NCBI GenBank assembly: GCA_016462375.1
Contig: JAEMTJ010000013.1
Coordinates: 1-29,694, forward strand
Direction of reading: 5' to 3'
Source: Rhodoluna sp.
Lineage (GTDB): Bacteria; Actinomycetota; Actinomycetes; Actinomycetales; Microbacteriaceae
DNA length: 29,694 nucleotides
The notes under the pieces are model-generated. The model did no database searches. It was not told the DNA's origin and saw only the letters and a program-made list of their open reading frames with translations. How positions within the stretch are numbered: the stretch's first letter is position 1; every line of letters starts with the position of its first letter. Made by a program: the position numbers and the translations under genes. Below, one piece after another: positions 14,474-22,996 of the stretch.

Positions 14474-15969
14474 TACTTGACCAGTGGGAACATGATGGTT
14501 TCCCTGATGCCAAGGCCGGTAAGGCTCATCAGCAACCTGTCGATACCTAGACCCAAGCCACCGGTAGGTGGCATACCGAACTCAAGTGCCTTAAGGAATT
14601 CTTCGTCTAGCTTCATGGCTTCTGGGTCTCCAGCAGCGGCAAGCTTTACCTGTTCAACAAATCGCTCCCGCTGAATGACAGGGTCAACAAGCTCTGAGTA
14701 ACCGGTGGCTTGCTCATAGCCGCGGATATATAGATCCCACTTCTCAACGACGCCTGGCTTTGATCTGTGGTTACGAACTAGCGGGGAAGTATCAACTGGA
14801 AAGTCCATTACGAATGTTGGTTGCTGCAAGTCACCTTTGACAAAGTGCTCCCACAGTTCTTCAACATACTTACCGTGCTGAGGGTGGTCTATCTCCAGGC
14901 CTTCCTTCTCAGCAAGCTTCTTTAGAACAGCAATGTCTGTTTGAGGTGTGATCTCTTGACCACAGGCTAAAGATAGAGATTCAAACATTGAAACTCTTGC
15001 CCAGTCACCAGAGAGGTCGTTTACTTCACCGTCTTCTAATTCAACTCGCAAAGTTCCAAAACAATCCATCGCCGCATTTTGAATCAGTGCCTGGGTGAGT
15101 TTTGCCATGGTGTTGTAATCACCATATGCTTCATATGCTTCAAGCATTGCAAACTCAGGTGAGTGAGTTCTATCTGCACCTTCGTTTCTGAAGTTTCGGT
15201 TGATTTCATAAACACGGTCGATACCGCCGACAACCGCACGCTTTAGAAATAGTTCTGGTGCAATTCTTAGAAACAGTTCTGTGTCAAAAGCGTTGCTATG
15301 TGTTTTGAAAGGTCTGGCTGATGCGCCGCCGTGGATGGTTTGCAGCATTGGTGTTTCAACTTCAATGAAGTTATCTTCAGTAAAGGTCTTTCGAAGTGAC
15401 TGCATGACCTTTGATCTGATCTGGACAACTTCTCTTGCTCGGTCTCTAACAATTAGGTCAACATAGCGATGACGAACACGATATTCTTCACCAAGATCAT
15501 TGTGCAGGTTAGGCAGCGGTCTTAGAGTCTTTGCCGCCATCGTCCAACTAGCCACCAGAATAGAAAGCTCACCGCGCTTAGAAGTAATTACTTCACCAGA
15601 AACAAATAGGTGATCGCCTAGGTCGACTAGCTCTTTGTATAGTTCAAGGTTTTCTTCGCCAACTTTATCTAGAGACAGCATGATCTGAATCCGAGCGCCA
15701 AGACCTGATTGCAAAGTTGCAAAGCAGAGCTTGCCTGTGTTTCTCTGGAACATTACTCGTCCGGCAATACCAACGGTTTCACCGGTAGCAACATCAACTT
15801 CTAGCTCTGGATACTTTAGCCTTACGTCTTCGATAGTTGAGGTGATTGCTAGAGAGACAGGATACGCTTCATGGCCTGATGCCAGGATGCGCTCACGCTT
15901 AGCTAAACGAATAGCAATCTGTTCAGGCAGATCCTGCTCTTCAGTTGCTAGTTCTGGCTCTTGATTCAT
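14473..15969 (-). CDS. lysS: Lysyl-tRNA synthetase, class II
   Basis: A 498-residue enzyme that charges tRNA-Lys. Seen: an OB-fold anticodon-binding domain at about 55-160 (GIAGRVMFQRNTGKLCFATLQ region), motif 2 NFRNEGADRTHSPEF, and motif 3 GLGLGIDRLLMSLTG near the C terminus. Length is that of standard bacterial LysRS. Start: ATG at 15969 with AGGAG upstream on the minus strand; it overlaps the panC end by four bases. In many actinobacteria panD and coaX lie between panC and lysS, but here the two genes touch. Confidence 0.97.
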   Translation of the reverse strand: MNQEPELATEEQDLPEQIAIRLAKRERILASGHEAYPVSLAITSTIEDVRLKYPELEVDVATGETVGIAGRVMFQRNTGKLCFATLQSGLGARIQIMLSLDKVGEENLELYKELVDLGDHLFVSGEVITSKRGELSILVASWTMAAKTLRPLPNLHNDLGEEYRVRHRYVDLIVRDRAREVVQIRSKVMQSLRKTFTEDNFIEVETPMLQTIHGGASARPFKTHSNAFDTELFLRIAPELFLKRAVVGGIDRVYEINRNFRNEGADRTHSPEFAMLEAYEAYGDYNTMAKLTQALIQNAAMDCFGTLRVELEDGEVNDLSGDWARVSMFESLSLACGQEITPQTDIAVLKKLAEKEGLEIDHPQHGKYVEELWEHFVKGDLQQPTFVMDFPVDTSPLVRNHRSKPGVVEKWDLYIRGYEQATGYSELVDPVIQRERFVEQVKLAAAGDPEAMKLDEEFLKALEFGMPPTGGLGLGIDRLLMSLTGLGIRETIMFPLVK

Positions 15970-16826
15970 TCCTGCTCCTGAATATAAAAACTGATGTTAT
16001 CGATAAGGCGAACCCCGTCAACCACTGCAGCTACCAGCATTTGGGCATGCCCTGAAAAATCGTCTGCAATAGGCGCAAAGTTCTCTTTATTTACTAGCGC
16101 TAGATAATCAAGTTTAGCCAGCGGTTGAGATTCAATCTGCTTCCTAGCGCTCTCCAGAGCAATACTCGGTGCTACCCCTTCAGTAATCAACTCTTCAGCT
16201 TTGACCATGGCTTCAAATAAGACAGGAGCAGCAGCAAATGCTGCCGGGCTCAAACGAGCATTACGGCTAGAGCGCGCCAGCATGTTTTCAGCCCTAACTG
16301 TCTCAACTTCAACAACCCTGATCTGGTCTTTAAACTCCCTGTGAACCATCCTTTTGACTAGGAATAGCTGTTGAGCATCCTTGGCCCCAAACACCGCTAC
16401 CTGGGGTCTAACTGCCCTAAAAAACCAGCTCACAACATGAAGCATGCCTTCGAAGTGACCTGGTCGGCTAGCGCCTTCAAAGACTGAGCCCAAAGCTCCT
16501 GCTCTAGGGGCTAGGGGCTGCCCTAAGCCATCTGGATAGACCTCATCAACACTGGGTGCGAAGAGGATATCCGGTCCCTTTTGAAGGCTCTGAAGCATTT
16601 CAATGTCTGTATCCAGAGTCCTAGGGTATTTGGCAAAATCTTGGTCGTCACTGAATTGGGTTGGGTTCACAAAGACGCTCACTACAACGACTTCAGCTTC
16701 AATCTGAGCTAGCTCAATCAGAGCTAGGTGCCCTTCATGAAGAGCCCCCATGGTCGGCACAAAACCAACGTTCTCTAAAGCATCAAGTTCTGCTCTTAGT
16801 TGGCTAACAGTGTGAACTACCTTCAC
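15966..16826 (-). CDS. panC: Pantothenate synthetase
   Basis: A 286-residue enzyme that joins pantoate and beta-alanine using ATP, the last step to pantothenate (vitamin B5). Seen: VPTMGALHEGHLALI with the HEGH nucleotidyl-transferase motif at 30-33, VFVNPTQF, the FGAKDAQQLFLVKRM segment, and SSRNARLS. The start is GTG at 16826, overlapping the DUF2520 stop (GTGA) with GGAG seven bases ahead. Its partners panB and panD are not in the window. The DUF2520 gene directly upstream is its usual actinobacterial neighbour. Confidence 0.96.
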   Translation of the reverse strand: MKVVHTVSQLRAELDALENVGFVPTMGALHEGHLALIELAQIEAEVVVVSVFVNPTQFSDDQDFAKYPRTLDTDIEMLQSLQKGPDILFAPSVDEVYPDGLGQPLAPRAGALGSVFEGASRPGHFEGMLHVVSWFFRAVRPQVAVFGAKDAQQLFLVKRMVHREFKDQIRVVEVETVRAENMLARSSRNARLSPAAFAAAPVLFEAMVKAEELITEGVAPSIALESARKQIESQPLAKLDYLALVNKENFAPIADDFSGHAQMLVAAVVDGVRLIDNISFYIQEQE

Positions 16827-17551
16827 TGGTTATCTCCATCGAATAGATCCGCAGGATCGATTTCTGGAACTGCAGTCCTAAGTGATTCCTCAAGCGAGGA
16901 TCTAAATATTCCAGCCAACAGATTTCTAGATTTATCAATACCGGCATCTTCAAGCAGGGTAATTGCTTGGCCAACAATCAAAGTGGTGAAAGTCCCTGCC
17001 ACAGAAATAGCCTCGGCGTATTTCTCTCTTGCCTCTTGTGGAACATGAACTGGTTCTCCGCCCAATTCGATGGCTAAGGTTTGAACGATCGGTAACACCG
17101 CTCTTGGAGCATCAACCGCGATATAGCTATCAACAATTCTTGCTTTATCAATTGAGCTAAAACCAGTGAACTTTATTGCTGGATGAATTGCCATCGGCAA
17201 AATACCTAAACCAAGTGCTTCATCAAATACTGAATAACCATAGTTAGGTGAGGTGTGTGCGAGTAACTGCCCTCTAGTTAAACTATCTGTCGAAACTAAA
17301 CCTTTAACTAGATCTGCTATCTGATCTCCTGGGATGGCAAAGAGAACTAAATCGACACCTTGAACAGCATCAATAACTGGTATTACTGCAACGCCGGGTA
17401 ATACTGTTTCAACTCGAGCTGCTCTTGTCGGATCAGTTGTTGCAATAGCAGATAGCGTATGCCCTGCATCAGAGATTGCTTTAGCAATTGAAATACCAAC
17501 CGGTCCTGCTCCGATGACAGAAACTCTTAAACGTGTTGTATCAGAATTCAT
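16823..17551 (-). CDS. Rossmann-like/DUF2520 domain protein
   Basis: 242 residues with an N-terminal NAD(P)-binding motif VSVIGAGPVGISI and a C-terminal helical DUF2520 domain containing HPAIKFTG. It resembles ketopantoate reductase and proC-like dehydrogenases, and in actinobacteria it is always next to panC. A role in pantothenate synthesis, such as reduction of ketopantoate, is often suggested but is not established by this sequence. The ATG overlaps the DUF3180 stop by one base (TAATG). Equivalent to Rv3603c. Confidence 0.85.
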   Translation of the reverse strand: MNSDTTRLRVSVIGAGPVGISIAKAISDAGHTLSAIATTDPTRAARVETVLPGVAVIPVIDAVQGVDLVLFAIPGDQIADLVKGLVSTDSLTRGQLLAHTSPNYGYSVFDEALGLGILPMAIHPAIKFTGFSSIDKARIVDSYIAVDAPRAVLPIVQTLAIELGGEPVHVPQEAREKYAEAISVAGTFTTLIVGQAITLLEDAGIDKSRNLLAGIFRSSLEESLRTAVPEIDPADLFDGDNQ

Positions 17552-18075
17552 TAGGCAGGAACCGCACTATCTTTCTTTACTCCTGGATGATTTGGATCAT
17601 TCGGTAAACGGCACATCCACTCGACAATGAACGAAACCGCCAGTAATACTAAAGAGGCAATCCCAGCCGCAATATTGGTTCCAGTCGAGCTCTCCACGAC
17701 AACCGGCGAAGTGTATTGCTTGATGAGCACTCCGATGTGCCAACCACCAAGCATGCTCGCTGTGACAGCCCCCGCTCTAGCGAGGATAAGCACCCTGACT
17801 GCATAAAAAGGATCCACCGGCATTGGCTTTGATACTTTTGCCGTTGGGTTCTGTTCTAGCGCAGCTGTTGCCTTCTTCAAGTTGCGCTTGTATTTCCAAA
17901 TGGGGATAGCAAGAGAGATTAGTATCACTGCAACAACAATTACTGAGATAGCTAATGTTATTCCGCTGACTGGAATAACTCTGCCATTGTTGATGGCCCA
18001 CACGCTATAGCCGTAACCAGCAGCGGTTGAAAGCGCTAACCAAACCCCAACACCGATGACGCTAATTGACTTCAT
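17551..18075 (-). CDS. DUF3180 family membrane protein
   Basis: A 174-residue protein with four hydrophobic segments (about 4-24, 35-57, 95-118 and 128-150), and the conserved DPFYAVRVLILARAGAVTAS stretch, which is the family's strongest feature, split here as DPFYAVRVL and RAGAVTAS. Unknown function; always found in the fol-pan block of actinobacteria. Start: ATG at 18075 (MKSISVIG), overlapping the folK stop as ATGA. A longer open frame to 18165 lies inside folK and has a cysteine-rich, non-membrane beginning, so I reject it. Confidence 0.85.
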   Translation of the reverse strand: MKSISVIGVGVWLALSTAAGYGYSVWAINNGRVIPVSGITLAISVIVVAVILISLAIPIWKYKRNLKKATAALEQNPTAKVSKPMPVDPFYAVRVLILARAGAVTASMLGGWHIGVLIKQYTSPVVVESSTGTNIAAGIASLVLLAVSFIVEWMCRLPNDPNHPGVKKDSAVPA

Positions 18076-18557
18076 TTGAGTTTCACCTGATCTGCAAACA
18101 GCTGAGCAAGTTTTTCGATGGAGCCCACACCTGGTAGCTCTGCCTTTTGATCCATCAAATACCAAGGCACAATCACAAAAGCACGCTTAGCCGCTTCTGG
18201 GTGAGGGATTACTAGATCTACCGAACGGTATAACTGCGAAGCATATGTGATGATGTCGATGTCTATATTTCGATCACCCCAGCGCTCAAGTTTTTTACGT
18301 CCCAATAGTTGCTCTATTCCCTGAACAGCGGCAAGAAGGTTCTCTGGATTCAAGCTGGTTTCAATTTCAGCAACACAATTTAGAAACTTAGGTTTAGAAG
18401 AATCAAAGCCAGCCAAAGTCAGAGCTTTTGATTCCACTAAAGGAGAGATCTCTAGTAATTCAATACCCTTACTTAGTTTGATAGCAGCAAGAGCTTTGAT
18501 GATCCACTTCCTGCGGTTACCTAGATTGCTTCCTAGAGCAAGCACTGCTTTAGTCAT
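18072..18557 (-). CDS. folK: HPPK, 6-hydroxymethyl-7,8-dihydropterin pyrophosphokinase
   Basis: A 161-residue folate enzyme transferring pyrophosphate from ATP to 6-hydroxymethyl-dihydropterin. Seen: VLALGSNLGNR at the N terminus, ERWGDRNIDIDIITY with the metal-binding aspartates, and VIPHPEAAKRAFVIVPW. Start: ATG at 18557 (MTKAVLALGS), eight bases inside folB; the open frame extends five codons further but the homologous start fits here. The product is the substrate of FolP, encoded just upstream. Confidence 0.94.
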   Translation of the reverse strand: MTKAVLALGSNLGNRRKWIIKALAAIKLSKGIELLEISPLVESKALTLAGFDSSKPKFLNCVAEIETSLNPENLLAAVQGIEQLLGRKKLERWGDRNIDIDIITYASQLYRSVDLVIPHPEAAKRAFVIVPWYLMDQKAELPGVGSIEKLAQLFADQVKLK

Positions 18558-18921
18558 TACGCTTTGCCTCAACCGTTACGCTCACGTCAGTGAACTCATA
18601 GGGGATTGGAGCATTTGGTTTGTGGACGGTAACCCTGGCTTGCTCCACTATGCCGTTACCAAAGTGCAAGCAGAAATCTAATAGCCGTTGAGCAAGAGTT
18701 TCTAAAAGATCTACGGGTTCTTGTTTTGTTAGTTCGACTAAACCCTTGGCCAAATCTCCATAGTGGACGGTGTGCGAGAGGTCATCAGAGAAGGCTGCTT
18801 TATCGCCATCAACCCAGACAGCTGCATCGATATAGAAATCCTGGCCATTCTGGCGCTCAAAATCGAATACGCCGTGGTGGGCGAAGACCCTGAGGCCGGT
18901 GATCTCTATTTTGTGTTGCAT
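18550..18921 (-). CDS. folB: Dihydroneopterin aldolase
   Basis: A 123-residue enzyme that cleaves 7,8-dihydroneopterin to 6-hydroxymethyl-dihydropterin and glycolaldehyde. Seen: ITGLRVFAHHGVFDFER with the substrate-site residues of the family, VHYGDLAKGL, LLETLAQRLLDFCL, and VTVHKPNAPIPYEF with the conserved lysine (HKP). Length is standard for the octameric enzyme. The ATG lies three bases after the folP stop; the 3' end overlaps folK by eight bases, so expression is coupled along folE-folP-folB-folK. Confidence 0.95.
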   Translation of the reverse strand: MQHKIEITGLRVFAHHGVFDFERQNGQDFYIDAAVWVDGDKAAFSDDLSHTVHYGDLAKGLVELTKQEPVDLLETLAQRLLDFCLHFGNGIVEQARVTVHKPNAPIPYEFTDVSVTVEAKRND

Positions 18922-18924
18922 AGG

Positions 18925-19806
18925 TCAATTCTGTCGCTTAGTTGAACTATTTTCAGCATCGCTCGAACCCTCGTGGAGAGCACCAACGATGTTGATGGCA
19001 TCAACAGTCGCCAACACGTTGTGAACTCTGACTCCCCAGAGTTTTCTCTGCATGAGTAGGGCGGTTAGCACTGCTGTCGCGACATCTCTGCGTTCATGGG
19101 ATACCGAATTAGGTTCTTCCTCATCTAGAGCCCCAGCAATAAACCTCTTTCTAGAAGCACCAACCAGCACCGGTAGCCCTAGCTTCTCAATTTCATCCAG
19201 CCTTGCTACCAACTGCCAGTTCTGCTTCATGTCTTTAGCAAAACCAAGACCAGGGTCAACGATTATGTTTTCGCGTTTGACGCCTGCTGCTATGGCAGCT
19301 GCCACACGAGCTTGCAATTCTTGAGCGACTTCCTCAGCGACATTTTGATAGGAAGCCAAGGTGTTCATGATGTCGCTGTGTCCACGCCAGTGAGAAATAA
19401 CAATTACAACCTCATGCTTTGCAGCAACTGCGAACATGTTCTCATCCGCCAAACCACCAGAGACATCGTTGATGATTCCTGCTCCTGCTGCGATAGCCAG
19501 TTCTGCAGTCGATGCATTCATGGTGTCGATACTTATTTGCGCACCTAGCTTTAGATCACTAATTGCTTGAACAACTGGAAGAATTCTTGCTTGTTCTTCT
19601 TCAGGGGTTATGCGTGTAGCACCGGGTCTTGTTGACTCCCCACCGATGTCAATAATTTGTGCACCAGCTAAAACTAAAAGTTTTGCGTGGTCGACTGCTG
19701 ATTCCAAAGAGTTGTATTGATTGCCGTCACTAAAACTGTCTGGGGTGACGTTCAAGACACCCATCACCTGTGGTTTTACTTTAGGTGCACTGGAATCGTA
19801 TTTCAT
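18925..19806 (-). CDS. folP: Dihydropteroate synthase
   Basis: A 293-residue TIM-barrel enzyme that joins hydroxymethyl-dihydropterin pyrophosphate with p-aminobenzoate; it is the target of sulfonamides. Seen: MGVLNVTPDSFSDG (15-28), IDIGGESTRPGA, INDVSGG, DPGLGFAKD and VGASRKRFI, all pterin- and pyrophosphate-binding signatures of DHPS. The start overlaps the folE stop (ATGA). The C terminus is about 15 residues longer than the enzyme core and charged (SSDAENSSTKRQN). This looks like the catalytic FolP1 rather than the inactive FolP2 seen in mycobacteria. Confidence 0.96.
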   Translation of the reverse strand: MKYDSSAPKVKPQVMGVLNVTPDSFSDGNQYNSLESAVDHAKLLVLAGAQIIDIGGESTRPGATRITPEEEQARILPVVQAISDLKLGAQISIDTMNASTAELAIAAGAGIINDVSGGLADENMFAVAAKHEVVIVISHWRGHSDIMNTLASYQNVAEEVAQELQARVAAAIAAGVKRENIIVDPGLGFAKDMKQNWQLVARLDEIEKLGLPVLVGASRKRFIAGALDEEEPNSVSHERRDVATAVLTALLMQRKLWGVRVHNVLATVDAINIVGALHEGSSDAENSSTKRQN

Positions 19807-20357
19807 TTTGCGATTAGTGCCATTACTTCAGCACGATTAGCGGCTTCACTATAAACACCACGGGTGGCAACGGTTACGGTATTAGCTTCAGGTTGTCTAG
19901 CGCCGCGGGAAGCAACACAGTGATGTCTTGCCTCAATTACAACAACTACACCTTGGGTTCCTAAACCTACCTGCAGCGCATCTGCAATTTGTGCAGTTAG
20001 GTTCTCTTGCAGCTGTGGTCGGGCAGCTAAAACTTCAACTAGTTTAGGTAATCTTCCTAAACCAATAACCCGATCGCTAGGTAGGTAAGCAATGTGAGCG
20101 ATGCCTGTGAAAGGTAAGAGGTGATGTTCACAGATGGAAACTAGCTCGATATCTTTGAGAATGACAACATCGTTGTGCTCTGCAGGAAAGGTCTCAGAAA
20201 GGACTGCTAATGGATCTGCACCAACACCTGCGAAGAAGCCAACGTAAGCGTCAGCTACTTTCTGCGGAGTTGCTTTTAGTTCTTCACGGTTAGGGTCTTC
20301 ACCGATGGCATAAAGCAGTTCAGTAACAGCTGCCTTGATTCTCTCGGCGTCTAACAC
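19803..20357 (-). CDS. folE: GTP cyclohydrolase I
   Basis: A 184-residue enzyme making 7,8-dihydroneopterin triphosphate from GTP, the entry to folate synthesis. Seen: zinc-site residues C76 and H79 in SICEHHLLPF, C147 in RHHCVASRGARQ, and the QENLTAQIA segment. Start: GTG at 20357 with AGGG just ahead; it follows ftsH after eight bases, so it relies on the ftsH transcript. Type IA enzyme of normal length. Confidence 0.96.
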   Translation of the reverse strand: MLDAERIKAAVTELLYAIGEDPNREELKATPQKVADAYVGFFAGVGADPLAVLSETFPAEHNDVVILKDIELVSICEHHLLPFTGIAHIAYLPSDRVIGLGRLPKLVEVLAARPQLQENLTAQIADALQVGLGTQGVVVVIEARHHCVASRGARQPEANTVTVATRGVYSEAANRAEVMALIAK

Positions 20358-20365
20358 TTTGACCC

Positions 20366-22339
20366 TTAGGAAGACTTGCGGCGGGTAGGAGTTTTCTTAG
20401 TCTGACTAGCCTGAGCTTCACGCTTAGCCTGGGTCGAGCCCTTAGCTGGAATAGCGATTGGGCCTTGCTTAGGCTTTGGTCTGGTTCGCTTTGACAGCCA
20501 CTGAGTGCGCTTAGGTAGCTTCTTGACAGATTTGAAAACCACGGCGATATCCTCAGCGTTTAGAGTTTCACGCTCCATCAGTTCCTTAGCCAGGGCATCT
20601 AAAACCTTACGGTTTAGGTTGATAGCTTTGTATGCCTCATCGTGAGCCCCATCAAGGATTCCACGAAGTTCACTATCAATCTGCTGAGCAGTTAGGTCTG
20701 AATACTCCTTGGTGTGAGCCATGTCTCTACCAATGAATACTTCACCGGCTTGACCATAAGAAACAGAACCAATGGTGCTGGACATTCCATACTGCATAAT
20801 CATTGCCTTGGCAATTGATGTTGCCTTCTCGAAGTCATTAGATGCACCCGTTGTTGGGTCACCGTAGACAATTTCCTCAGCAACGCGACCACCCATTGCA
20901 TAAGCAATCTGGTCTAGCAGCTGGTTACGGGTAATGCTGTATCGATCTTCTAACGGAAGCACCATGGTGTATCCAAGTGCTCTACCTCTAGGCAGAATGG
21001 TTACTTTAGAAACAGGGTCTGAATAGTTCAGTGACGCTGCAACTAGAGCGTGACCTGCTTCGTGATAGGCAGTGTTCAATCTTTCTGCATCTTGCATCAG
21101 ACGAGTCTTCTTTGCAGGTCCACCGATTACACGATCGATTGATTCATCAAGAATCTCATTACTAATTTGCTTCTGACCACTTCTAGCAGTTAGCAAAGCA
21201 GCTTCGTTTAGCACGTTAGCTAAATCTGCACCGGTAAATCCTGGAGTTCTTCTGGCAACCATTGCTAGATCAACATCATCAGCAACCGGTTTGCCTTTTG
21301 CGTGCACCTTAAGAATCTGTTCGCGACCGATTAGGTCTGGTGCTGAAACACCAACCTGCCGATCGAAACGACCAGGACGCAAAAGTGCAGGGTCAAGAAT
21401 GTCAGGACGGTTTGTCGCTGCGATAAGAATTACGTTGGTCTTGGAATCAAAACCATCCATCTCAACAAGCAACTGGTTAAGAGTCTGCTCACGCTCGTCG
21501 TTACCACCACCAATACCAGCTCCACGGTGCCGACCAACAGCATCGATTTCATCTACGAAGATAATTGCTGGAGAAGCGGCTTTTGCCTGTTCGAAAAGAT
21601 CACGAACACGAGATGCACCGACACCGACAAACATTTCAACAAAGTCTGAACCCGAGATTGTGAAGAATGGGACACTAGCTTCACCGGCAACAGCTTTAGC
21701 CAAAAGTGTTTTACCAGTTCCAGGAGGACCGTAGAGCAAAACACCACGAGGGATCTTTGCACCAACAGCTTGGAATTTCTGCGGTTCTTTTAGGAACTCT
21801 TTAATCTCTTCAAGTTCTTCAATAGCTTCATCAACACCGGCAACATCTGCGAAGGTAACCTTCGGCATATCTTTGTTGTATAGCTTGGCCTTTGATTTAC
21901 CAAACTGCATAACCTTATTGTTGCCACCCTGGGCTCCTGACATCAAGAACCAGAAAATACCTAGGAACAGGAGGAAAGGAAGAATGCTAAATAGCAGGGA
22001 AAGGTACCAAGGGGTGTTGGTGACCTGGTCGTTGAAACCATCAGTGATGTTTGCTGCTGCAATAGCCTCAGTTACCTGAGTGCCACGAGGGGTTGAGTAA
22101 TAAAACTGAATCTCTTTGCCGTACTTGAGATCTGTCGCTGCCAAGGTGACATGAACGCGCTGCTCGCTTTCAATGATTTCGACCTTCTGAGCTTGTCCAG
22201 CTTGAATGAACTGAATGCCAACAGAGGTATCTACCTCCTTGACGCTAGATGTGCTAAAAGAGTTGAAGCCAATAGCCAAAAGGGCAACAGCAAGTGCCAC
22301 ATAGAGAAATGGGCCCCTAAAGAGTTTCTTTGATTTCAT
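20366..22339 (-). CDS. ftsH: ATP-dependent zinc metalloprotease FtsH
   Basis: A 657-residue membrane-bound AAA protease that degrades unassembled membrane proteins and some regulators. Seen: membrane segments at 9-28 and 111-133 enclosing an extracytoplasmic domain; Walker A GPPGTGKT (204-211); Walker B IIFVDEID; the second-region-of-homology NRPDILDPALLRPGRFD; and zinc motif HEAGH (426-430). The last 45 residues are basic and low-complexity (KRTRPKPK, KTPTRRKSS), a variable tail seen in actinobacteria. It starts the folate operon. A promoter TTGTAA-17-TAGCCT ends five bases before the ATG, so the mRNA is likely leaderless. Confidence 0.97.
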   Translation of the reverse strand: MKSKKLFRGPFLYVALAVALLAIGFNSFSTSSVKEVDTSVGIQFIQAGQAQKVEIIESEQRVHVTLAATDLKYGKEIQFYYSTPRGTQVTEAIAAANITDGFNDQVTNTPWYLSLLFSILPFLLFLGIFWFLMSGAQGGNNKVMQFGKSKAKLYNKDMPKVTFADVAGVDEAIEELEEIKEFLKEPQKFQAVGAKIPRGVLLYGPPGTGKTLLAKAVAGEASVPFFTISGSDFVEMFVGVGASRVRDLFEQAKAASPAIIFVDEIDAVGRHRGAGIGGGNDEREQTLNQLLVEMDGFDSKTNVILIAATNRPDILDPALLRPGRFDRQVGVSAPDLIGREQILKVHAKGKPVADDVDLAMVARRTPGFTGADLANVLNEAALLTARSGQKQISNEILDESIDRVIGGPAKKTRLMQDAERLNTAYHEAGHALVAASLNYSDPVSKVTILPRGRALGYTMVLPLEDRYSITRNQLLDQIAYAMGGRVAEEIVYGDPTTGASNDFEKATSIAKAMIMQYGMSSTIGSVSYGQAGEVFIGRDMAHTKEYSDLTAQQIDSELRGILDGAHDEAYKAINLNRKVLDALAKELMERETLNAEDIAVVFKSVKKLPKRTQWLSKRTRPKPKQGPIAIPAKGSTQAKREAQASQTKKTPTRRKSS

Positions 22340-22344
22340 AAGTG

Positions 22345-22373
22345 AGGCTAAGCCCCATACCTTTCATTTACAA
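22345..22373 (-). promoter_or_regulatory. Promoter of the ftsH-fol-pan-lysS operon
   Basis: On the minus strand TTGTAA (22368-22373), a 17-base spacer and TAGCCT (22345-22350) form the best -35/-10 pair in the window. Only five bases separate the -10 from the ftsH ATG. The rest of the 105-bp gap to hpt holds a short AGCC/GGCT inverted repeat and nothing else I can name. Confidence 0.6.
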
Positions 22374-22444
22374 CTACTAGGCTACCCGCCAGAGGCGACG
22401 CTGTCAGCCCCAAAAAGGCTCTGTTCGCAGTCAGAATAACGATT

Positions 22445-22996
22445 TTAGCTGTATACAGAAGGTGCTAGAACACCAACATCCTTCAAGGTGCGGTAGCTCT
22501 CGTTGTAGTCAAGCCCGTAGCCGACTACGAATTCGTTAGGGATGTCAAAGCCAACCAGCATTACCTCAACCTCCACCTTGGCGGCATCTGGTTTACGCAA
22601 TAGCGCAACAATTTCAACTGAGGCAGCGCCTCTTGCAGAGAGGTTTGACTTTAGCCAGGACAGGGTAAGGCCAGAATCAATAATGTCTTCAACGATAAGC
22701 ACATGCTTACCTAGCACATCAGCATCCAGGTCTTTGAGGATACGCACGACTCCAGAAGACTGTGTTCCTGAGCCATATGAAGATACCGCCATCCAGTCCA
22801 TTGAAACTGGGATCTGAATTGCTCTAGAAAGATCTGCCATGAACATGACTGCGCCTTTTAGGACACCTACCAGCAAGACGTCTTTACCGGCATAAGCAGT
22901 ATCAAGTTCAAGAGCTAGCTCTTTGACTCGTTGGGCAATCTGCGCTTCTGTTACAAGAACTTTAGTGATGTCGTTTTGCACCTTGATGAGGTCCAC
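22445..22996 (-). CDS. hpt: Hypoxanthine(-guanine) phosphoribosyltransferase
   Basis: A 183-residue purine-salvage enzyme transferring phosphoribose from PRPP to hypoxanthine or guanine. Seen: LVGVLKGAVMFMADL (loop I), the flexible-loop SSYGSG, the PRPP motif VLIVEDIIDSGLTL (99-112), and VGFDIPNEFVVGYGLDYNE. Start: GTG at 22996, directly adjacent to the tilS stop; an in-frame GTG five codons later is an alternative, but homologues share the longer beginning. The tilS-hpt-ftsH order is widespread in Gram-positive bacteria. Confidence 0.95.
   Translation of the reverse strand: MDLIKVQNDITKVLVTEAQIAQRVKELALELDTAYAGKDVLLVGVLKGAVMFMADLSRAIQIPVSMDWMAVSSYGSGTQSSGVVRILKDLDADVLGKHVLIVEDIIDSGLTLSWLKSNLSARGAASVEIVALLRKPDAAKVEVEVMLVGFDIPNEFVVGYGLDYNESYRTLKDVGVLAPSVYS

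Noticed and set aside
18076..18165. 30-codon N-terminal extension of the DUF3180 protein
   Set aside because: Lies entirely inside folK and lacks the membrane-protein character of the rest; the ATGA overlap at 18075 is the normal start.
21291..21734. 147-codon open frame on the plus strand opposite ftsH
   Set aside because: Antisense to the AAA core of ftsH, with a cysteine-, serine- and arginine-rich product typical of shadow translation.
22374..22444. Terminator after hpt
   Set aside because: A short AGCC/GGCT repeat is present, but the stem is only four pairs and the T run is in the loop, not after the stem.
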